In this document: positions 9,256 through 18,773 of the stretch, piece after piece | Layout of the letters: every line of letters starts with the position of its first letter | Position numbering within the stretch: position 1 is the first letter of the stretch | Origin: an uncultured Alistipes sp. | GTDB lineage: Bacteria > Bacteroidota > Bacteroidia > Bacteroidales > Rikenellaceae | Length of the DNA: 64,000 nucleotides | Assembly (NCBI GenBank): GCA_944320685.1 | Contig: CALUIK010000004.1 | Span: 1 to 64,000 of the forward strand | Direction of reading: 5' to 3' | Notes under the pieces: model-generated | The model's database searches: none | What the model saw: the letters and a program-made list of their open reading frames with translations, nothing else | What the model was told of the DNA's origin: nothing | Translations under genes and position numbers: made by a program

Positions 9256-9567
9256 ATGAGAACATTGAGTCATTTCGGAATACCCGTGGCATCGAAGCCC
9301 GCCGAGGCGGCATACATTGAGCCATTGAAGGTCTCGGTCACGGATTATGGCAAGAGCGCCAACAAGATAGAATTTCTCTACTTCGAGCCTGACAGCCCCA
9401 TGCATGCGCTTGTGCAGAAGCAGGCGCATGTGGCATACGAGGTGCCTTGCCTGAAGTGCGAACTCGAGGGCGCGAAGGTGTTGCTCGAACCGCTCGACTG
9501 CGGCGACATGGTCATCGCATTCGTCGAGGAGGAGGGTATCGCCGTAGAACTTATCGAGCGCCATTGA
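9256..9567 (+). CDS. Small VOC-fold (glyoxalase-like) protein
   Basis: The roughly 103-aa protein looks like a single vicinal-oxygen-chelate half: an N-terminal strand with SHFGIPV, a central FLYFEPDSPMHALVQKQAHVAYEVPCL and a C-terminal strand ending IAFVEEEGIAVELIE. Candidate metal ligands are the two histidines and the terminal Glu, as in glyoxalase/epimerase enzymes, but a single VOC domain must dimerise to form a site. An in-frame ATG at 9226, two bases after the upstream stop, is an alternative start that adds ten residues. It is cotranscribed with the isomerase-like gene; a role in the same pathway is inferred. Confidence 0.75.
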   Translation: MRTLSHFGIPVASKPAEAAYIEPLKVSVTDYGKSANKIEFLYFEPDSPMHALVQKQAHVAYEVPCLKCELEGAKVLLEPLDCGDMVIAFVEEEGIAVELIERH

Positions 9568-9582
9568 CAGATTGCATATTGG

Positions 9583-9625
9583 ACATCTGCCTGCCGCGGT
9601 GTTCCGCGGCAGGCAGATGTTTTTT
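9583..9625 (+). terminator. Terminator of the isomerase-like/VOC operon
   Basis: A 17-bp perfect stem (9583-9599 with 9604-9620) with a TGTT loop is followed by a run of six T. Confidence 0.95.
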
Positions 9626-9758
9626 GCAGTCGGCCTCGGGCCGTATCTGCCGGTGCCGCCCTCTATTGTGCCATTGCGGAGCTTAAACGTTCGGGTGGGG
9701 AGGGCTTTGTGCCGCCCGCCGCTGCCGCTCCTGTCATGAATACTGTTCGGTAATTTAT

Positions 9759-9797
9759 AAAGAGATGCCCGGCCTGCAACAGGTCGGGCATCTCTTT
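9759..9797 (-). terminator. dksA terminator, probably bidirectional
   Basis: A 13-bp inverted repeat (9759-9771 with 9785-9797) has A/T-rich outer ends on both sides, so it can stop transcripts from either strand. It lies about 130 bp beyond the dksA stop. The surrounding bases 9626-9758 and 9798-9925 contain no recognisable gene or site. Confidence 0.75.
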
Positions 9798-9925
9798 GTT
9801 ATCATGGACGGAGGTGCGTTTTGCAACGGCGCGCCTCATTCCCGTTCCTCTCCGGCCCCTCCCAGCTCGGACGATGGCGTCGTGAGCCTATGGCTTTGCC
9901 TTGCGGTGCCGACGGAACGGCAGTG

Positions 9926-10306
9926 CTATTTGCGTTTCTCCTTGGCCTCGATGCACTCCGTAGCGTGGGGTACGCGCAGCAGGCGTTCCTTGGGTATGAG
10001 TTTGCCCGTAGTCTTGCAGATGCCGTAGGTCTTGTTCTCGACGCGCACGAGAGCCATCTCCAGATTGCGGATAAACTTCAGCTGGTGGGCTGCCAGACGG
10101 CCGCTCTCCTCCTTCGAGAGGGTCGTGGCTCCTTCCTCGAGTACCTTGAACGTGGGCGAGGTGTCTTCAGTGTCGTTGTCGCCCGAATGGGTTATGGTGG
10201 AGCGCAGCAGTTCGTAGTCTGCGCGTGCCTGTTCGAGTTTCTTGAGTATTATCTGCTTGAACTCGGCCAGATCGGCGTCACCATATCTTACTCTCTCCTC
10301 TGCCAT
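9926..10306 (-). CDS. dksA: DksA/TraR-family transcription factor
   Basis: The 126-aa protein has a long N-terminal coiled coil (residues about 10-90) and a C-terminal zinc-finger-like segment around 95-120 (YGICKTTGKLIPKERL, then HATECIEAK). Only two cysteines remain where the classic family has CxxC-x17-CxxC; this reduced form is usual in Bacteroidota and lets the fold form without, or with altered, metal. Homologues bind the RNA polymerase secondary channel and act with ppGpp. It is 82 nt downstream of ileS on the same strand, a conserved neighbour pair in this phylum. Confidence 0.9.
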   Translation of the reverse strand: MAEERVRYGDADLAEFKQIILKKLEQARADYELLRSTITHSGDNDTEDTSPTFKVLEEGATTLSKEESGRLAAHQLKFIRNLEMALVRVENKTYGICKTTGKLIPKERLLRVPHATECIEAKEKRK

Positions 10307-10388
10307 AGTTGTAAAAATAGTTAAAGGTTGTTACGTAAAGATAGCTTATTTTTCGTAAACGGCCAAATCTTTCATGTTAAAAGCAGTG

Positions 10389-13300
10389 TTATGCCCCCTG
10401 CACGCGCGTGACGGCTATGCGCAGCGGCTGGTCGTTGACGTCGGTGTCGGCGACGAAGGCTCCCTGCGGTTCGGCCGCACCCGCTACCTCCACGGCGAGC
10501 GTCTGCGAGGCTATGTAGTCGGCAAAGTCGGCGATGGCGCCCTCGACTTCGGGCTTAGATTCGATCTGGACGCGGATCTTGTCCGTCACTTCGAATCCCG
10601 AATCCTTGCGTATGTTCTGTATGCGGTTTATCAACTCGCGTGCCACGCCCTCGCGGCGCAGCTCCTCGGTGACGGTTATGTCGAGCGCCACGGTGAGCTT
10701 GCCTTCGGTTGTCACGAGCCAGCCCGGCATATCCTCCGAGGTGATCTCGAAGTCGGCGGGCGTCACGGCGATCTTCTCCGCACCCATGTCGAGCAGGGTC
10801 TCGTCTGCGGTCTCGATTGCGGCTATCTGTTCCTGAGTGAAGGTGGCCGTCATGGCGGCTATCTGCTTCATGTATTTGCCGTATTTCGGGCCGAGGGTCT
10901 TGAAGTTGGGCTTTATGCGCTTGGTTATCACGCCTGTGGTGTCGCTCAACAGTTCAATCTGCTTGACGTTCACCTCGCCGGCGATAAGGCCCTTCACCGC
11001 CTCGATGTGGCGTGCCGTCGCGGTGTCGAGTACGGGGATGAGTATCTTGGTCAGCGGCTGGCGTACCTTGATGTTGACCTTGCGGCGCAGGGCCAGCACC
11101 ATCGACGAGACGCGCTGTGCGATGTCCATCGTCTGCTCGAGTTCCGTGTCGATGAGCCTTTCTTCGGCTTCGGGCATGAGCGCGAGGTGTACCGACGACT
11201 CGGCGTGGCGGCCGCTCACGGCGTTCAGGTCGCAGAAGATGCGGTCGGTGATGAAGGGGGCGAAGGGCGCCGCCAGCATCGATACCGTCTCAAGGCAGGT
11301 GTATAGCGTCTGGTATGCCGCGAGTTTGTCGTCGTTCATGCCGCCGCCCCAGAAACGCTTGCGGTTGAGGCGCACGTACCAGTTCGAGAGGTTCTCGCCC
11401 ACGAACTCCTGTATGGCGCGGGCCGCGGGTGTCGGGTCGTAGTCGTCCATCCAGCGGGTAACGTCCTTGACGAGGGTGTTCAGCAGCGAGATGATCCAGC
11501 GGTCTATCTCGGGGCGCTCGGCGACGGGGATCTCGGGCTCCCTGCCCGTGAAGCCGTCGACATTGGCGTAGAGGGCGAAGAACGAGTAGGTGTTGTAGAG
11601 TGTGCCGAAGAACTTGCGGCGCACCTCGTCGACGCCTTCGCGGTCGAACTTGAGGTTGTCCCACGGCTGCGAGTTCGAGATCATGTACCAGCGTGTGGCG
11701 TCGGCGCCGTAGGTCGAGAGCACCTCGAAGGGGTCGACGGCGTTGCCCAGACGCTTCGACATCTTGTTGCCGTTCTTGTCGAGGACCAGACCGTTCGAGA
11801 TGATGTTGCGGAAGGCTACCGAGTCGAAGAGCATCGAAGCTATGGCGTGCAGCGTGAAGAACCAGCCGCGCGTCTGGTCGACGCCCTCGGCGATGAAGTC
11901 GGCGGGGAAGACCTTGCCGAACGAGCCTTCGTTCTCGAAGGGGTAGTGTATCTGTGCGTAGGGCATGGCGCCCGAGTCGAACCATACGTCTATGAGGTCG
12001 CTTTCGCGGCGCATCGGCTCGCCCTTCGACGAGGTGAGGACTATGCCGTCGACATAGGGGCGGTGGAGGTCGATGCGCTCGGTCGAGTAGTTCTCGGCCG
12101 ACATGTCGCCCACGCGGAAATCCTTGTACGGGTTCTCGGTCATGTTGCCTGCGGCGATGCTTCGGTCGATCTCCTGCATAAGTTCGGCCACCGACCCGAT
12201 GCACTTTATCTCCGAATAGTCCTCCGTAGCCCAGATGGGCAGGGGTGTGCCCCAGAAGCGCGAGCGCGACAGGTTCCAGTCCACGAGCCCCTCGAGCCAC
12301 TTGCCGAAGCGGCCCGACCCTGTCGATTCGGGTTTCCAGTGTATGGTGCCGTTGAGCTCTATCATGCGGTCGCGCAGGGCCGTGGTGCGTATGAACCACG
12401 AGTCGAGCGGGTAGTAGAGTACGGGTTTGTCGGTACGCCAGCAGTGGGGGTACGAGTGGGTATGCTTCTCGATCTTGAAGACCTTGTTCTGCGCCTTGAG
12501 CATCACCGACAGGTCGATGTCGAGCGTCGGGGCGTCGGGCGCGAGCGTCTCGTCGTAGGCGTTCTTGACGTAGCGGCCGGCATACTCGCCGTAGAGAGCC
12601 GTGTCGACGTTGTCCTTGACGAACTGCGGGTCGAGATCCTCCACGGGGAAGAAACGTCCCTTGCGGTCGACCATGGGCTGCGTCTTGCCCGCCTTGTCTA
12701 TCATGAAGAGCGGGGCGATGCCGGCGGCCTTGGCCACGCGGTCGTCGTCGGCGCCGAACGTGGGGGCTATGTGCACGATGCCCGTACCGTCCGACGTGGT
12801 GACGTAGTCGCCCACGATGACACGGAACGCATCGCCGTATTCGGCCAGAGGCTTCACCCACGGTATGAGCTGGGTGTAACGTACGCCTTCGAGCTCGGGG
12901 CCGAGCCATCTCTTCTCCTCCACTTCGAACGTACCCTCCATCTTCTTGGTGAAATAGCTGCCGACGAGGGCCTTGGCCATGATGATGTGCTGCGGCTCGT
13001 CGGTGTATGGGTTACGGCACCTGACGCGCACGTACTCGATGGCGGGGCCTACGGCCAGCGCCGTATTCGAGGGGAGCGTCCACGGCGTGGTGGTCCATGC
13101 GAGGAAGTACAGTTTTCCGTCAACGCCATCAAAGAGCTTCTCGCTCTTGGCGTCGCGCACCACCTCGAACTGTGCCGTGCAGGTGGTATCCTTCACGTCG
13201 CGGTAGCACCCGGGCTGGTTCAGCTCGTGCGTCGAGAGTCCCGTGCCGGCCGCGGGCGAGTAGGGCTGTATGGTGTATCCCTTGTACAACAGACCCTTGT

Positions 13301-13802
13301 CGTATAGTTGCTTGAGCAGGTACCACAGCGTCTCGATATATTTGTTGTCGTAGGTGATATATGGGTCGTCCATATTGACCCAATAACCCATCTTGCGGGT
13401 CAGGTCGCGCCATGCGTCGGTGAACTCCATCACCGCCTCGCGGCATGTGCGGTTGTACTCCTCGATCGATATCTTGCGGCCGATATCCTCCTTGGTTATG
13501 CCGAGCTTCTTCTCTACACCCAACTCCACGGGCAGGCCGTGGGTATCCCAGCCGGCCTTGCGGTGTACGAGGAAGCCGCGCTGCGTCTTGTAACGGCATA
13601 TCGTATCCTTGATGGTCCGCGCCAGCACATGATGTATGCCCGGCATGCCGTTTGCCGAGGGAGGCCCCTCGTAGAATACGAATGCCGGATGGCCCTCGCG
13701 CGTGGAGAGGCTCTTGCCGAATGTGTCGTCGGCACTCCATTTCTCCAATACCTCCTCTGCCGTTTTGGGCAGATCGAGTCCTTTGTACTCGTTGAATTTC
13801 AT
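10389..13802 (-). CDS. ileS: Isoleucyl-tRNA synthetase
   Basis: The 1137-aa class I synthetase charges tRNA-Ile. The HIGH-type motif is at residues 48-59 (PSANGMPGIHHV), the editing (CP1) domain with TTPWTLPSNTALAVGP follows near residue 240, and the KMSKR loop (GNKMSKRLGN) is near residue 682. The long C-terminal anticodon-binding region and the absence of a C-terminal zinc-finger cysteine cluster fit the longer IleS2 subtype; that subtype call is an inference from length. The ATG at 13802 (MKFNEYKGLDLP) starts the conserved part. Promoter elements lie at 13886-13917. Confidence 0.98.
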   Translation of the reverse strand: MKFNEYKGLDLPKTAEEVLEKWSADDTFGKSLSTREGHPAFVFYEGPPSANGMPGIHHVLARTIKDTICRYKTQRGFLVHRKAGWDTHGLPVELGVEKKLGITKEDIGRKISIEEYNRTCREAVMEFTDAWRDLTRKMGYWVNMDDPYITYDNKYIETLWYLLKQLYDKGLLYKGYTIQPYSPAAGTGLSTHELNQPGCYRDVKDTTCTAQFEVVRDAKSEKLFDGVDGKLYFLAWTTTPWTLPSNTALAVGPAIEYVRVRCRNPYTDEPQHIIMAKALVGSYFTKKMEGTFEVEEKRWLGPELEGVRYTQLIPWVKPLAEYGDAFRVIVGDYVTTSDGTGIVHIAPTFGADDDRVAKAAGIAPLFMIDKAGKTQPMVDRKGRFFPVEDLDPQFVKDNVDTALYGEYAGRYVKNAYDETLAPDAPTLDIDLSVMLKAQNKVFKIEKHTHSYPHCWRTDKPVLYYPLDSWFIRTTALRDRMIELNGTIHWKPESTGSGRFGKWLEGLVDWNLSRSRFWGTPLPIWATEDYSEIKCIGSVAELMQEIDRSIAAGNMTENPYKDFRVGDMSAENYSTERIDLHRPYVDGIVLTSSKGEPMRRESDLIDVWFDSGAMPYAQIHYPFENEGSFGKVFPADFIAEGVDQTRGWFFTLHAIASMLFDSVAFRNIISNGLVLDKNGNKMSKRLGNAVDPFEVLSTYGADATRWYMISNSQPWDNLKFDREGVDEVRRKFFGTLYNTYSFFALYANVDGFTGREPEIPVAERPEIDRWIISLLNTLVKDVTRWMDDYDPTPAARAIQEFVGENLSNWYVRLNRKRFWGGGMNDDKLAAYQTLYTCLETVSMLAAPFAPFITDRIFCDLNAVSGRHAESSVHLALMPEAEERLIDTELEQTMDIAQRVSSMVLALRRKVNIKVRQPLTKILIPVLDTATARHIEAVKGLIAGEVNVKQIELLSDTTGVITKRIKPNFKTLGPKYGKYMKQIAAMTATFTQEQIAAIETADETLLDMGAEKIAVTPADFEITSEDMPGWLVTTEGKLTVALDITVTEELRREGVARELINRIQNIRKDSGFEVTDKIRVQIESKPEVEGAIADFADYIASQTLAVEVAGAAEPQGAFVADTDVNDQPLRIAVTRVQGA

Positions 13803-13885
13803 ATAGAGCGTATGTTTTTAATTGTCGATGCTCGATTACCCGACGCTGCGGGCGGGTGAATTTTACCGTTCGGAACGGAAGTCCG

Positions 13886-13917
13886 CAAATATACGAAATA
13901 TAAACTCAAGAGACAAG
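13886..13917 (-). promoter_or_regulatory. ileS promoter
   Basis: Read on the minus strand, CTTG (13917-13914) and TATATTTG (13893-13886) are 20 bp apart. The predicted transcript has a leader of about 80 nt. The remaining bases between ileS and apt (13918-14077) are GC-rich and show no gene. Confidence 0.78.
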
Positions 13918-14077
13918 CAGGCGGCCGATTTTTGCTGTGTGCGGCCCCGTGCGGCGCGCGATATGCGCATGCGCGGGACCGCACGCATTGCGGCAGGGCC
14001 GCCGGGGACGGATCCGGTGCCGTTCGTTGCGGGCATGTCCCATGAGGGACATTAAGGCGGACTGATGAAACGTAGAA

Positions 14078-14100
14078 GCCTCCCCCGCGAGGGAGGAGGC
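14078..14100 (-). terminator. apt terminator hairpin
   Basis: gcctccccc pairs with gggaggaggc (one bulged base) around a GCGA loop, 38 nt past the apt stop. There is no strong T-run, so termination efficiency is uncertain. Confidence 0.6.
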
Positions 14101-14137
14101 GCGGTATCTCTTCTGCTGTGTGCCGGTGCCGGCCGTG

Positions 14138-14704
14138 TCAGGCGAGGTGTATGAGCGTCTTGACGGGGGCGATCTTTTCGAGTCGTTTGCGGCCGCTCAA
14201 GCCGTCGAGTTCGACGAGGAAGATGAATTCGTCGATTACGACCCTGTGGGGTTTGCCGTCGACGGTTATCGTCTGATCCAATAGCGATTCGGCTATGCCT
14301 TCGCATGTTCCGCCCGTAGCCAGCACGTCGTCGATGACGGCTATGTGGAATGTCCCGTCCTCGTCGGCCTTGCCGGCGGCGATGTCGCTGATGCGGTAAT
14401 AGAGCTTGTCCAGCCCGTACTCCTTTTCGACCGTCACTTCACGCAGGTCGCCTTCGTTGAACGGGAGCTTGCCGCTCTTGCGTATGAGGATGATGTTTTC
14501 GACGCGCGGATCTGTAAGGAGCAGCGGTGCCGTGAAGAGGAAACCTCGCGCCTCGGGGGCGACGATGTTCGGCGCCGTGAGGTTGTCCCCTATCTCCGCA
14601 ATCAGATGCCGGAACGTCTCCTTGTCCTGCAGGAACGGGATGATGTCGACGAATATTATGCCCCGTTTGGGGAAGTCGTTGTAGAATTTCAGGGTATCTT
14701 TCAT
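14138..14704 (-). CDS. apt: Adenine phosphoribosyltransferase
   Basis: The 188-aa enzyme salvages adenine to AMP using PRPP. The APT signature EARGFLF is near residue 52 and the PRPP-binding loop AVIDDVLATGGT is near residue 122-133. The N-terminal DFPKRGIIFVDIIPFL segment matches the DFPxxGIxFxDITPxL block of the family. It is transcribed divergently from lipA; the promoter region 14740-14825 is shared and AT-rich. Confidence 0.95.
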   Translation of the reverse strand: MKDTLKFYNDFPKRGIIFVDIIPFLQDKETFRHLIAEIGDNLTAPNIVAPEARGFLFTAPLLLTDPRVENIILIRKSGKLPFNEGDLREVTVEKEYGLDKLYYRISDIAAGKADEDGTFHIAVIDDVLATGGTCEGIAESLLDQTITVDGKPHRVVIDEFIFLVELDGLSGRKRLEKIAPVKTLIHLA

Positions 14705-14817
14705 CTGCTGTGTCGTTTAGTGTCCGGCGGCCTGTCGGACGGTTAACAAAATTAGTAAAAAAATCATATGTCCGAAGGATTTTGTCCGAAAAATCTCCGC
14801 TGTTTTGTTTTTTTTCG

Positions 14818-14825
14818 TACCTTTG
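14818..14825 (+). promoter_or_regulatory. lipA -7 box
   Basis: TACCTTTG matches TAnnTTTG and lies 27 nt before the lipA ATG. No clear -33 box is visible. A minus-strand TAATTTTG at 14754-14747 probably serves apt. Confidence 0.6.
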
Positions 14826-14852
14826 CATCAATTGGAAAATAATGAACTTAAA

Positions 14853-15743
14853 ATGCCGAAGTTTTATGACAAGGTGAATGTATTGCATAAACCCGAATGG
14901 CTGAAGATACGCCTGCGCAGCGACGACGGCTCCGCCGAGGTGGAGCGCATAGTCAAGGAACACTCCCTGCACACGATATGCAGCAGCGGGCTTTGCCCCA
15001 ACAAGGCCGAGTGCTGGCGGCGCAGAACGGCGACATTCATGATTTTGGGTGACATTTGTACGCGCGGATGCCGATTCTGCGCTACGAAGACAGGCATTCC
15101 CCTTGCTCCCGAAGCCTCGGAGCCCCGGCAGGTGGCCGAGAGCGCGAGACTTATGGGACTTCGACACGTTGTCGTAACTTCTGTTACGCGCGATGACCTC
15201 GCAGACGGCGGCGCCGCACATTGGGCCGCTACGGTGAGGGCCGTGCGCGAAGAGAATCCCGACGCAACAATTGAGCTCCTTATTCCCGATCTGGACGCAC
15301 GGGCCGATCTCGTGGAGATCGTGGCGGCGTCCGAGCCCGATATAATCGGGCACAACATCGAAACCGTCGAGCGACTTACGCCGCTTGTACGCTCCCGCGC
15401 GAAATACCGCACGAGCCTGCGTACACTGGAGTTGATCTCCCGCAGCGGTGCGGTCTCGAAGAGTGGGCTGATGGTCGGACTTGGCGAGAGCGATGATGAA
15501 GTATTGCAAACCTTGCGGGACCTGCGTAATGCGGGTGTCGAGATTGTAACGCTTGGTCAGTACCTTCGGCCATCTCTGGAGCACTATCCCGTTGCGGCGT
15601 ATATCACTCCCGAGAAATTCGAATGGTACAGGCTCCGAGCCTTGGAGATGGGTTTCGGCTATTGTGCGAGCGCGCCGCTGGTGCGGTCGTCGTATCTTGC
15701 CGATGCCGCTCTTCAGAGCGTGAGACGCAAGGCGCGGGCGTAA
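14853..15743 (+). CDS. lipA: Lipoyl synthase
   Basis: The 296-aa radical SAM enzyme inserts two sulfurs into octanoyl groups of lipoate-dependent enzymes. Both clusters are visible: the auxiliary cluster cysteines in CSSGLCPNKAEC near residues 48-59 and the SAM-binding C-x3-C-x2-C in CTRGCRFC near 69-76. The C-terminal serine of the family RSSY motif is present (VRSSYLAD). The start at MPKFYDKVN was chosen because conservation begins there. lipB and recJ follow on the same strand. Confidence 0.97.
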   Translation: MPKFYDKVNVLHKPEWLKIRLRSDDGSAEVERIVKEHSLHTICSSGLCPNKAECWRRRTATFMILGDICTRGCRFCATKTGIPLAPEASEPRQVAESARLMGLRHVVVTSVTRDDLADGGAAHWAATVRAVREENPDATIELLIPDLDARADLVEIVAASEPDIIGHNIETVERLTPLVRSRAKYRTSLRTLELISRSGAVSKSGLMVGLGESDDEVLQTLRDLRNAGVEIVTLGQYLRPSLEHYPVAAYITPEKFEWYRLRALEMGFGYCASAPLVRSSYLADAALQSVRRKARA

Positions 15744-15802
15744 TGCCGCGGTGAGGGCAGGGCCCTTGTGCGGCGTACGCAGGCGTATGAGAGAGCGTGC
15801 AT

Positions 15803-16537
15803 ATGGAGATATTGTACCGAGATCTTGGCCGTATGGGCTATGGCGAATGCTGGGCCCTGCAGCGGGCGTTGTTCGACGCCGTGCTGCGGGCGAAAGGTGC
15901 GCGGACCCTCTTCTGCGACGGAGAGGGTGCCGGCGGCGTGCGGACCGCGGCATTGTCTTTGGGACCGCAGCAGGCCGGATGGCTGCTTACTGTGGAGCAC
16001 GACCCCGTCTATACGCTTGGCAAGAGCGGCAAGGAGTCGAACGTGCTTGTGAGTGAAGACTATATGCGGTCGATCGGAGCCGAGTTCTACCATATAGACC
16101 GCGGCGGCGACGTCACTTTCCACGGGCCGGGGCAGATCGTGGCATACCCTATAGTCGATCTGGAGCGTCTGGGCATAGGCCTGCGCGAATATATCGACCG
16201 TCTTGAGGGCGCCGTCATAGACACCGTGGCCGAGTGGGGCGTCGGTGCGGGCCGCATTGCGGGCGCTTCGGGTGTATGGATCGAGCCCGACGGGACGCGT
16301 GCCCGCAAGATCTGCGCCATAGGGGTGCGTTCGTCGCGCTTCGTCACGATGCATGGACTGGCGCTCAATGTGAGCACCGATTTGCGGTATTTCAACCATA
16401 TCAACCCGTGCGGTTTTACCGACCGCGGTGTCACGAGCCTCGAGCGCGAGACGGGCGGCAAGGCCGGCATGGAGGATGTAAAACGGCGTCTGGTACGTCA
16501 CTTAGCCGAAAAATTAGATGTTAGAATATATAAATAA
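15803..16537 (+). CDS. lipB: Octanoyl-ACP:protein octanoyltransferase
   Basis: The 244-aa enzyme moves octanoate from ACP to lipoyl domains, the step before LipA. The family block DRGGDVTFHGPGQIVAYP is near residues 94-111, and the catalytic Cys/Lys pair is in INPCGFTDRGVTS and in RKICAIGVR. The ATG at 15803 follows a GTG two codons upstream; the ATG is preferred. It lies 59 nt after lipA, completing the endogenous lipoate pathway. Confidence 0.96.
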   Translation: MEILYRDLGRMGYGECWALQRALFDAVLRAKGARTLFCDGEGAGGVRTAALSLGPQQAGWLLTVEHDPVYTLGKSGKESNVLVSEDYMRSIGAEFYHIDRGGDVTFHGPGQIVAYPIVDLERLGIGLREYIDRLEGAVIDTVAEWGVGAGRIAGASGVWIEPDGTRARKICAIGVRSSRFVTMHGLALNVSTDLRYFNHINPCGFTDRGVTSLERETGGKAGMEDVKRRLVRHLAEKLDVRIYK

Positions 16538-16551
16538 TAAAAACGTAAGTT

Positions 16552-18315
16552 ATGCCTGTAGAGAAGCGATGGGTGGTGAGACCCCATGGCGATCCCGAGG
16601 CCGTGGCCCGTCTGGCGAGCCACCTTCGCATGTCGCCCGTGCTCACGAACCTACTTGTACAAAGAGGCATAGACACAGTAGAAAAGGCGAATAAGTTTTT
16701 CAATCCCCAGCTCTCCGACCTGCACGACCCGTTCCTGATGAAGGATATGGACAAGGCGGTGGAGCGTATCGAACGCGCCGTGGCCAACAATGAGAAGATC
16801 ATGGTTTACGGCGATTACGATGTGGACGGCACCACGGCCGTCGCGCTGGTGTACAAATTCCTTCGCCAGATAGGGCACAAGAACCTTGTTTTCTACATCC
16901 CCGACCGTTACAACGACGGCTACGGCATATCTATCAGGGGCATCGATTTCGCCGCCCGCAAGGGCGTGACGTTGACCATAGCCCTCGATTGCGGTATCAA
17001 GGCCGTGGAGAAGGTTGTCTATGCGAAAGAGAAGGGTGTTGATTTCATTATCTGCGACCACCACCTTCCGGCCGAGGAGATTCCGGCGGCAGTGGCGGTT
17101 CTCGACCCCAAGCGGGCCGACTGCAGCTATCCGTTCGACGAGCTGTCGGGCTGCGGCGTAGGGTTCAAGCTGGTGCAGGCCTACGCCATGAAGCACGGCA
17201 TCCCGTTCTCCGAGATCGAGCATCTGCTCGACCTGCTTGTCGTGAGCATCGCCTCCGACATAGTGCCTCTGACCGGTGAGAACCGTATTCTGGCCTATTA
17301 CGGCCTCGAGCGGTTGAACCGCATGCCCTCGTCGGGACTGCACTCCATAATCAAGGTCTGCGGTCTGGACAAGCACAACATTACCATCGACGACATCGTC
17401 TTCAAGATCGGGCCTCGTATCAACGCCGCAGGGCGCATGCGTATGGACGAGCACGACGAGAATGCCGCGCCGTCGGGCGGGCATGCGGCGGTGAACCTGC
17501 TCATCGAGGGCAACGACAAGCTGGCGCAGGAGTTCTGCGGCATCATCGACTCATATAATCAGGACCGCAAGAACATCGACCGCAGCGTTACGCAGGAGGC
17601 GCACGATTACATCGAGTCGCATCCCGCGATGAAGAACCTCAAGAGTACGGTCATATATAATCCCAAGTGGATGAAAGGCATAGTGGGCATTGTCGCCTCG
17701 CGCCTTATCGAGACCTACTACCGGCCTACGGTGGTGCTCACCATGAGCAACGGTTTCGTGACAGGGTCGGCGCGCTCTGTCCCGGGATTCGACCTCTATC
17801 AGGCCGTGGAGTCGTGCTCCGACCTGCTGGAGAACTTCGGCGGCCACATGTACGCCGCCGGCCTGACGATGCGCCCCGAGAATGTCGAGGCTTTCACAAC
17901 GCGTTTCAACGACTATGTGGAGAAGCATATAGACCCGCAGATCCTCGTGCCGCAGGTGGATATAGACAGCGAGCTGCTCTTCTCGGACATAACGCCGGCA
18001 TTCTACCGCCAGCTTAACAGTTTCCAGCCCTTCGGGCCCGGGAATACGGCTCCGGTCTTCGTCACCTACGGCGCCAGCAACCACGGCGATGCCCGTCTGG
18101 TGGGGGCGGAGATGGAACACCTGCGTATGGATCTGGTGCAGAAGCAGAAACCCAACACGACGATGCAGACCATTGCCTTCCAGCAGCCTACGCACTACGA
18201 GTGGATCCGCTCGGGCAAGGCCATCGACGTATGTTACCAGATCGTGGAGAACCACTACCGCGGCACGGTGACCACGCAGCTGCGGATAAAGGATATAAAG
18301 CCCGTAGGCCGCTGA
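16552..18315 (+). CDS. recJ: Single-stranded-DNA exonuclease RecJ
   Basis: The 587-aa protein is a 5'-3' ssDNA exonuclease used in recombination and mismatch repair. The DHH phosphoesterase motifs are intact: YGDYDVDGTTA near residues 85-95, ICDHHLP near 169, and the later DIV and GRMRMDE segments. The DHHA1 motif GGHMYAAG is near residue 430, and the OB-like C-terminal region ends at KDIKPV. It starts 14 nt after lipB, so all three are probably one transcript, which may run on into rnpB. Confidence 0.96.
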   Translation: MPVEKRWVVRPHGDPEAVARLASHLRMSPVLTNLLVQRGIDTVEKANKFFNPQLSDLHDPFLMKDMDKAVERIERAVANNEKIMVYGDYDVDGTTAVALVYKFLRQIGHKNLVFYIPDRYNDGYGISIRGIDFAARKGVTLTIALDCGIKAVEKVVYAKEKGVDFIICDHHLPAEEIPAAVAVLDPKRADCSYPFDELSGCGVGFKLVQAYAMKHGIPFSEIEHLLDLLVVSIASDIVPLTGENRILAYYGLERLNRMPSSGLHSIIKVCGLDKHNITIDDIVFKIGPRINAAGRMRMDEHDENAAPSGGHAAVNLLIEGNDKLAQEFCGIIDSYNQDRKNIDRSVTQEAHDYIESHPAMKNLKSTVIYNPKWMKGIVGIVASRLIETYYRPTVVLTMSNGFVTGSARSVPGFDLYQAVESCSDLLENFGGHMYAAGLTMRPENVEAFTTRFNDYVEKHIDPQILVPQVDIDSELLFSDITPAFYRQLNSFQPFGPGNTAPVFVTYGASNHGDARLVGAEMEHLRMDLVQKQKPNTTMQTIAFQQPTHYEWIRSGKAIDVCYQIVENHYRGTVTTQLRIKDIKPVGR

Positions 18316-18349
18316 CCGAGGTGCGGGAGCGGGATGACGAATATCGAAA

Positions 18350-18717
18350 ATGCAAGCGCGCTCTATCGCTGTCCGCTTCGGCGGAGGGAGGAAAGTCCGA
18401 GCAACGCAGAGCGCCGCACGAGTTAACGGCTCGACGTCCGTGAGGGTGTAGTAGCGTAACAGAAAATAACCGCCTGCCGCGGCGCCCCGTGCGTCGGCGG
18501 CCGGTAAGGGTGAAAAGGCGGGGTAAGAGCCCACCGCGGAGGCAGCAATGTCGTCCGGCTGTACGCCTTGCGGGTTGCAAGACCATGTATATCGGCAATT
18601 AAGGGTTGCTCGCCCGATGCCGAGGGGTAGGTTGCTGGAGGCCGCAGGTGACTGCGGTCGTAGATAAATGATAGAGGCCCCGTCAGGGGAACAGAACTCG
18701 GCTTACAGCGCTTGCAT
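18350..18717 (+). ncRNA. rnpB: RNase P RNA (class A)
   Basis: This is the catalytic RNA that matures tRNA 5' ends. A perfect 10-bp P1 helix pairs atgcaagcgc at 18350-18359 with gcgcttgcat at 18708-18717, which fixes both ends. Universal cores are visible: gagggaggaaagtccg (CR-I) at 18384-18399, acagaaaataaccgcc, gggtaagagcccaccg near 18523, and acagaactcggcttac (CR-V) near 18691. The gene starts 34 nt after recJ without a clear -7 box, so it may be cut from the recJ transcript or use a weak promoter inside it. A strong terminator follows. Confidence 0.97.
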
Positions 18718-18722
18718 GATTT

Positions 18723-18755
18723 AAAGGGATGTCCCGGACGGGACATCCCTTTTTC
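18723..18755 (+). terminator. rnpB terminator
   Basis: A 13-bp perfect stem (18723-18735 with 18740-18752), loop GGAC, followed by T-rich sequence. The A-run on the left side means it could also stop the convergent GH106 transcript. Confidence 0.94.
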
Positions 18756-18773
18756 CTGTTGCATGGGTGCGCG

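Noticed and set aside
11847..13307. 486-codon frame antisense to ileS
   Set aside because: A shadow of the ileS codon pattern in high-GC DNA; no motif, and the opposite strand encodes a full synthetase.
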